Of a stretch of DNA of 36,195 bases, positions 32,043-36,195 are shown piece after piece (positions within the stretch are counted from its first letter, which is position 1; each line of letters opens with the position of its first letter). The position numbers and the translations under genes are program-made. The notes beneath the pieces were generated by a model that was not told where the DNA came from, searched no databases, and saw nothing but the letters and a program-made list of their open reading frames with translations. Source of the stretch: JAYGED01 sp046582565 (GTDB taxonomy: Bacteria > Pseudomonadota > Alphaproteobacteria > JAAXGF01); assembly GCA_046582565.1 (NCBI GenBank), contig JAYGED010000315.1:1-36195 (forward strand), given 5' to 3'.

Positions 32043-33589
32043 CACTCGTCGCCCTCCTCCGCCTCTTCCACATAGCGCGGGAACAGGCCCTCGGGCTTGG
32101 GCAGAGCGGTGCCCGGGCTCAGGGCGGAACCCGCATCCAGACAGGCAAAGCCGCGCGCATCCTCGGGCACTGAAAGCTGATCGAGCATGCGCCCGGCGGC
32201 GGTCGGCATCACCGGCTGGGCGAGGATCGCCAAGTAGCGGATGGTTTCGGCCAGCACATAGAGCACGGTCGCCATGCGCGCAGGATCGGTTTTGCGCAAT
32301 GTCCAGGGCGCCTGGGCGTCGATGTAGCGGTTAGCCTCGCCGATCACCTGCCATTGTGCGATCAGCGCATTGTGGAACTCCTGACGCGCCAGCAGCTTGC
32401 GCATGATGTCGAGCAAGGCGCCCGCCGCGTCCAACAGCGCCTGGTCATCTTTGGTAAAGGCGCCGGGTTCGGGCACGCAGCCCTCGCAGTTCTTGGCGAT
32501 CATCGACAGCACGCGCTGGGACAGATTACCGAAGTCGTTGGCCAGGTCGCCGTTGATGCGGTTGACCAGGGCGCGCCGCGAAAAGTCACCGTCATTGCCG
32601 AACGGCACCTCGCGGAGCAGGAAATAGCGAATCTGATCGAGGCCGTATTGCTCGACCAGGGCAAGCGGCTCGATGACGTTGCCGAGGGATTTCGAAATTT
32701 TTTCGCCCTCGCTGGTCCACCAGCCATGGGCGTAGACCCGCTGGGGCGGCTCAAGACCCGCCGCCATCAGGAAGGCCGGCCAATAGACCGCGTGGAAGCG
32801 CAGGATATCCTTGCCGACCAAATGCAGACTGTTCGGCCAGAAAACTTTGTAATCGGCGCTTTCCGCATCCGGATAGCCCAGCGCCGTGATATAATTGGTC
32901 AGGGCGTCGATCCAGACATACATCACATGGTCAGGGTCGTCCGGTACCGGCACGCCCCATTTGAAACTGGTGCGCGACACCGAGAGATCGTTGAGGCCGC
33001 CTGTAACAAAGCTGATTACCTCATTACGCCGGGTCTTCGGCCCGATGAAGTCGGGGTTAGCCTCGTAGAATTCCAACAGGCGGTCCTGCCAGGCCGACAG
33101 GCGGAAGAAATAGCTCGGCTCCGCCACCCATTCGACCGGTGCGCCGGTCGGCGCCTTGCCCTCGATCAGTTCGGCCTCGGTGTAGAACGCCTCGTCGCGC
33201 ACGGAGTACCAGCCTTCGTAAGCGCCGAAATAGATTTCGTCGCGCGCCGCCAACTCGCGCCACAACTGCTGCACGGAAGCGATGTGGCGGTCCTCGGTGG
33301 TGCGGATGAAGTCGTCGTTGGTCAAGCCCATGGGTTCGCGCAGGTCGCGAAACCGTTGCGATACACGGTCGACGAAATTCTTGGGCGACTCGCCGGCTTT
33401 TTTCGCTGCATTCTCGACCTTCTGGCCGTGCTCGTCGGTGCCGGTGAGGAATTTAACATTGTGGCCGTCGAGCCGCATGAATCGCGCCAGCACGTCGCAG
33501 GCCACAGTATTATAGGCGTGGCCTATATGCGGCGAATCATTGACGTAGAAAATCGGCGTCGTGACGTAAAAGGCCTGGGGCGCGGACAT
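32042..33589 (-). CDS. metG: Methionyl-tRNA synthetase
   Basis: MetRS charges tRNA-Met with methionine for initiation and elongation. The 515-residue protein is a class I synthetase: the HIGH motif is HIGH itself at 21-24 (in SPHIGHAYNT), followed by FLTGTDEHGQKVE, and the KMSKS loop is KISKS in GEKISKSLGNV. The connective-peptide region that holds zinc-binding Cys in E. coli here reads GWYSVRDEAFYTEAEL, without the Cys knuckles, so this is the zinc-free shorter type common in alphaproteobacteria. There is no C-terminal tRNA-binding (OB) extension. It lies 17 bases after holB and overlaps tatD. Confidence 0.97.
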   Translation of the reverse strand: MSAPQAFYVTTPIFYVNDSPHIGHAYNTVACDVLARFMRLDGHNVKFLTGTDEHGQKVENAAKKAGESPKNFVDRVSQRFRDLREPMGLTNDDFIRTTEDRHIASVQQLWRELAARDEIYFGAYEGWYSVRDEAFYTEAELIEGKAPTGAPVEWVAEPSYFFRLSAWQDRLLEFYEANPDFIGPKTRRNEVISFVTGGLNDLSVSRTSFKWGVPVPDDPDHVMYVWIDALTNYITALGYPDAESADYKVFWPNSLHLVGKDILRFHAVYWPAFLMAAGLEPPQRVYAHGWWTSEGEKISKSLGNVIEPLALVEQYGLDQIRYFLLREVPFGNDGDFSRRALVNRINGDLANDFGNLSQRVLSMIAKNCEGCVPEPGAFTKDDQALLDAAGALLDIMRKLLARQEFHNALIAQWQVIGEANRYIDAQAPWTLRKTDPARMATVLYVLAETIRYLAILAQPVMPTAAGRMLDQLSVPEDARGFACLDAGSALSPGTALPKPEGLFPRYVEEAEEGDE

Positions 33590-33606
33590 ACCGGATTCCT
33601 GAATTG

Positions 33607-34689
33607 CTAACGAGAAGTGGCTTCCAGCACACTGAATGCGGTGATCACCACCTGCTTGCGGTCGAGATTAACGCGCCCCACATCGACGTTAAGGCGACCA
33701 ATCTTTTCCCACACCTCAATCCATTGTTCAAGGCTGGCGCGCGCCAGCAGGCGCTCGATCACCGCGCCCTCACCTTCTATCACCTGATTTCCGGAGACCT
33801 CGCCGCCGCTGGCGCCAAGCCGCACCAGACGCACCAGCCACTGGGATAGCAGCTCCATGAGGGTTGTATAGGCATCGCGCGCATTGGGCCGCGCCACCCG
33901 CTCGGCAAGACCATGCAGGGCCGCCACATCGAGGCCACCGTCGAGCAACCCGACCATATCGCCGTAAAGCGCCAATCCGCCGGCGTCGGCAAGGCGCAGG
34001 GCGCGCCCCGGGCTGCCCTCGGCGAGCCGGGCCAGAGACGCCGCATCGGCGGGCGCCAGATCAGGGCGATGATCGGACAACAGGTGTGCCACCTGATCCT
34101 CGGCGAGGGGTTGCAGGGCAAGGGCGCGACAGCGCGAGCGGATCGTTGGAAGCAACCGGCTGGGGGCATGGCTTACAAGCAATAACAATGCCTTATCCGG
34201 GGGTTCTTCGAGTATTTTAAGAAGTGCGTTGGCGGCGTTCAGGTTCATATCGTCGGCGCAATCGACGACCACCACGCGCCAGCCGCCTTCCGATGTGGTG
34301 AGCCGCATGAAGGGGGCGATGGCGCGCACATCGCCGACTACGATTTCATCCCGAATTCGTTTGCGCTTCGGATCGAGGGATTTTTCAACCACCATCAGAT
34401 CCGCATGACCACCGGCGGCGATACGGCGGAACAGTGGGTCCTGCGGGTCCATTTCCATGCTTTGCGCGGTCTCCGCGAACAGCCCGCCTGCCCCGCCGCC
34501 TGCCAGCACGAAACGCGCGAAGCGATAAGCCAGGGTCGCCTTGCCGATGCCGCGCGGTCCGGAGAGCAGCCAGCCGTGAGCAAGGCGGCCCGACGACCAG
34601 GCATCGAGTAAAGCGCCTTGCGCATCGCCGTGGCCGACCAGAACCGGGTTATGCCGGGGCGGTGGCGGATATTCTTGTTCGTCAGCCAT
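33607..34689 (-). CDS. holB: DNA polymerase III delta-prime subunit
   Basis: Delta-prime is the stator of the clamp-loader complex that places the beta clamp on DNA. The 360-residue protein has the AAA+ form: HGWLLSGPRGIGKATLAYRFA near residues 38-57, VVVDCADDMNLNAANALLKILEEPP, and the SRC-like sensor segment LLPTIRSRCRAL. The Walker A loop ends GKA rather than GKT/GKS, which would weaken ATP hydrolysis, as fits a non-catalytic delta-prime. The four zinc-binding Cys of E. coli HolB are absent. I start at the ATG at 34689, which overlaps the tmk 3' end by eight bases, because the conserved region begins shortly after; the same open frame further upstream lies inside tmk and is not protein-like. 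Confidence 0.93.
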   Translation of the reverse strand: MADEQEYPPPPRHNPVLVGHGDAQGALLDAWSSGRLAHGWLLSGPRGIGKATLAYRFARFVLAGGGAGGLFAETAQSMEMDPQDPLFRRIAAGGHADLMVVEKSLDPKRKRIRDEIVVGDVRAIAPFMRLTTSEGGWRVVVVDCADDMNLNAANALLKILEEPPDKALLLLVSHAPSRLLPTIRSRCRALALQPLAEDQVAHLLSDHRPDLAPADAASLARLAEGSPGRALRLADAGGLALYGDMVGLLDGGLDVAALHGLAERVARPNARDAYTTLMELLSQWLVRLVRLGASGGEVSGNQVIEGEGAVIERLLARASLEQWIEVWEKIGRLNVDVGRVNLDRKQVVITAFSVLEATSR

Positions 34690-35314
34690 GATCCGGTATA
34701 CGGCTATCGACCAGGGCGAGGATAGCGTCATGCACCTGATCCATATTCTGGGTCGCGTCGATGACCGCGCATCGATCCGGCTCGGCCTGGGCGATAGCGA
34801 TGAACCCGTCGCGCAGGCGCTGATGAAAAGCCTTATCCATGCGCTCGTAGCGGTCCGCACCCCCCCGCGCGGCGGCGCGCGCCAGTCCCAGTTCGACCGG
34901 CAGATCAAGGATGATCGTCAAGTCCGGCGTAAAATCGCCGAGCAACTGCTCATAAAGCCCGCTCACAAAGGACTTATCGACGCCCTGGCCGTAAGCCTGA
35001 TAGGCCATGGTCGAATCGGCGAAGCGGTCGCAGATCACCCAGTCGCCACGCGCCAGGGCAGGCTCGATGGTCTGGATGTAATGATCGCGTCGGGCGGCAA
35101 AATGCAGCAGGGTTTCGGTGGTCGCATCCCAGCGTCCCGGCTCGCCTTTCACCAGCAATTGTCGGATGTCTTCAGCACCGGGGCTGCCGCCGGGTTCACG
35201 GGTGCCGACCACATCGAGACCGCGCTCATGCAAAACTTCGCAGAGACGCGCCAGTTGAGTCGATTTTCCGGCCCCCTCACCGCCTTCGAAGGTGATGAAG
35301 TGGCCATCGCTCAC
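34682..35314 (-). CDS. tmk: Thymidylate kinase
   Basis: Tmk phosphorylates dTMP to dTDP for DNA synthesis. The 210-residue protein shows FITFEGGEGAGKSTQ (P-loop) at the N-terminus, GTREPGGSPGAEDIR, the DR motif in ICDRFADSTMAYQAYGQG, and the lid region ARAAARGGADRYER. I chose GTG at 35314, whose last two bases begin the dacA stop (GTGA overlap) and which puts the fold about four residues from the start. An upstream GTG at 35332 would add six residues. No clear Shine-Dalgarno precedes either, so translation coupled to dacA is likely. tmk-holB adjacency is common in bacteria. Confidence 0.95.
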   Translation of the reverse strand: MSDGHFITFEGGEGAGKSTQLARLCEVLHERGLDVVGTREPGGSPGAEDIRQLLVKGEPGRWDATTETLLHFAARRDHYIQTIEPALARGDWVICDRFADSTMAYQAYGQGVDKSFVSGLYEQLLGDFTPDLTIILDLPVELGLARAAARGGADRYERMDKAFHQRLRDGFIAIAQAEPDRCAVIDATQNMDQVHDAILALVDSRIPDHG

Positions 35315-36195
35315 GGTGACGCGGCGCCCCACACCATATAGCCGATTGCGGCGCCAATTCGACTCAACGGGCCGAGCTTGCCAACCTCCGCGCCGGCCAC
35401 CAGCGGCACTTCGAAGGGCTCCGCGTCCGGTGTGGTGATGGTCAGGGTGGCAATTCGCGCACCCTTCTCGATGGGCGCCGCTATGGGCCCGTCATAGACC
35501 AGCTTGACCTTCATCTTACGCCGCGCCTTGCGGGTCAGGGTGGTCACCAGGGCCTCCTCGATGACCAGGGGCACGGTCGCCGCGTCGCCCAGCCAGACAT
35601 CCGCCTCACCGATTGCCTCGCCGGCCTCGAACAGGGCGTAGTTGGAGAATTCGCGGAAGCCAAATTCGATCAGCCGTTCGGCCTCGCGCGAGCGCCCGCT
35701 CGCCGATCCGAGCCCGTTGATCACCAGGATCAGGCGCCGGCCATCCCTGATCGCCGAAGCCGTCAGGCCGTAACCGGCATTGACGGTGTGGCCGGTCTTG
35801 AGGCCGTCGGCGCCCATGTTCTTATAGAGCAAGGGATTGCGGTTGCCCTGGCGAATGCCGTTGTAGATGAATTCCAGCTCGGCGTAGTAGCCGTAGTACT
35901 GGGGGAAATTTTCGATGGTGAGCTTGGCCAACAGCGCCATGTCACGGGCGGTGACCCGGTGGTCTTCGTCGGGCCAGCCGCTGGCGTTGGTAAACATGCT
36001 CGACTCCAGGCCCAGCTCACGGGCCCGGTCCGTCATCTCGGCGGCGAAGCTCTTCTCATCGCCGGCGAGTCCCTCGGCAATGACAATGGTGGCGTCATTG
36101 CCCGATTGGATAATGATGCCGCGCAACAGGTCTTCGACCGAGACACGGTCTCCGACCTTGACGAACATCTTCGAGCCGCCCTTGCGCCATGCCTT
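35311..36195 (-). CDS. dacA: D-alanyl-D-alanine carboxypeptidase, DacA/PBP5 type (5' end outside window)
   Basis: This is a low-molecular-mass penicillin-binding protein that trims the terminal D-Ala from peptidoglycan pentapeptides in the periplasm. The window holds 294 codons and the stop; the frame is open to the edge, where it reads KAWRKGGSKMFVKVGD, a conserved DacA segment, so the signal peptide and the SxxK nucleophile motif lie beyond 36195. The SGN motif (IQSGNDA) and the KTG motif (LKTGHTVNAGYGL) are present. After these comes the beta-rich C-terminal domain (from about LVIEEALVTTL) and a hydrophobic end (IGAAIGYMVWG) resembling the membrane anchor of PBP5. An ATG at 36168 is internal, not the start. 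The stop overlaps the tmk GTG. Confidence 0.94.
   Translation of the reverse strand, partial: KAWRKGGSKMFVKVGDRVSVEDLLRGIIIQSGNDATIVIAEGLAGDEKSFAAEMTDRARELGLESSMFTNASGWPDEDHRVTARDMALLAKLTIENFPQYYGYYAELEFIYNGIRQGNRNPLLYKNMGADGLKTGHTVNAGYGLTASAIRDGRRLILVINGLGSASGRSREAERLIEFGFREFSNYALFEAGEAIGEADVWLGDAATVPLVIEEALVTTLTRKARRKMKVKLVYDGPIAAPIEKGARIATLTITTPDAEPFEVPLVAGAEVGKLGPLSRIGAAIGYMVWGAASP

Overview
The window is GC-rich, gene-dense bacterial chromosome. Family content and gene order point to an alphaproteobacterium, probably near the Rhodospirillales. The main clues are the order kdsA-eno-ftsB-pdhA-pdhB-pdhC-lpd-lipA-coq10, an E1-beta subunit carrying its own lipoyl domain, a fused ispDF, the paired ntrBC-ntrYX systems and the hfq-hflX neighbourhood. 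No database could be searched, so the taxonomic call is inference.

Layout. 1-10186 (plus strand): the 3' end of pyrG, then kdsA (Kdo for LPS), eno (glycolysis), ftsB (division), the complete pyruvate dehydrogenase complex (pdhA, pdhB, pdhC, lpd), lipA, which makes the lipoyl cofactor those enzymes need, a COQ10-like START-domain protein, and a TauD-type dioxygenase of unknown substrate. 10194-12317 (minus strand): ispDF, pgpA and a CinA-C/PncC protein, in transcription order. 12318-12520: a divergent gap filled by two related long palindromes. 12521-24107 (plus): a CcsA/YpjD-type membrane protein, then ntrB-ntrC-ntrY-ntrX-trkA joined by overlapping stop/start codons, then trkH, a D-amino-acid aminotransferase and a HAD phosphatase. 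24118-30251 (plus): hfq with its own promoter, hflX, groESL behind a strong promoter and a CIRCE operator and ending in a strong terminator, then an omega-amino-acid aminotransferase paired with a beta-hydroxyacid dehydrogenase. 30268-36195 (minus): dacA (cut by the window edge), tmk, holB, metG, tatD, an unusually AT-rich gap with a perfect hairpin, and mazG.

Functionally the window is mostly housekeeping: acetyl-CoA production and lipoylation, envelope precursors, isoprenoid precursors, nitrogen sensing coupled to K+ uptake, RNA chaperone and protein folding, and replication/translation enzymes. I see no CRISPR array, prophage, insertion sequence, toxin-antitoxin pair, tRNA or rRNA, and no convincing undescribed multi-gene system. 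No stretch over 300 bases lacks a gene. The points most worth a second look are: the pair of palindromic elements at 12346-12487; hflX, whose conserved N-terminal coding extends upstream of any ATG, GTG or TTG; the AT-rich hairpin gap at 31072-31253; the apparently leaderless start of the YpjD-like gene; and a short leader ORF overlapping the ntrB start.
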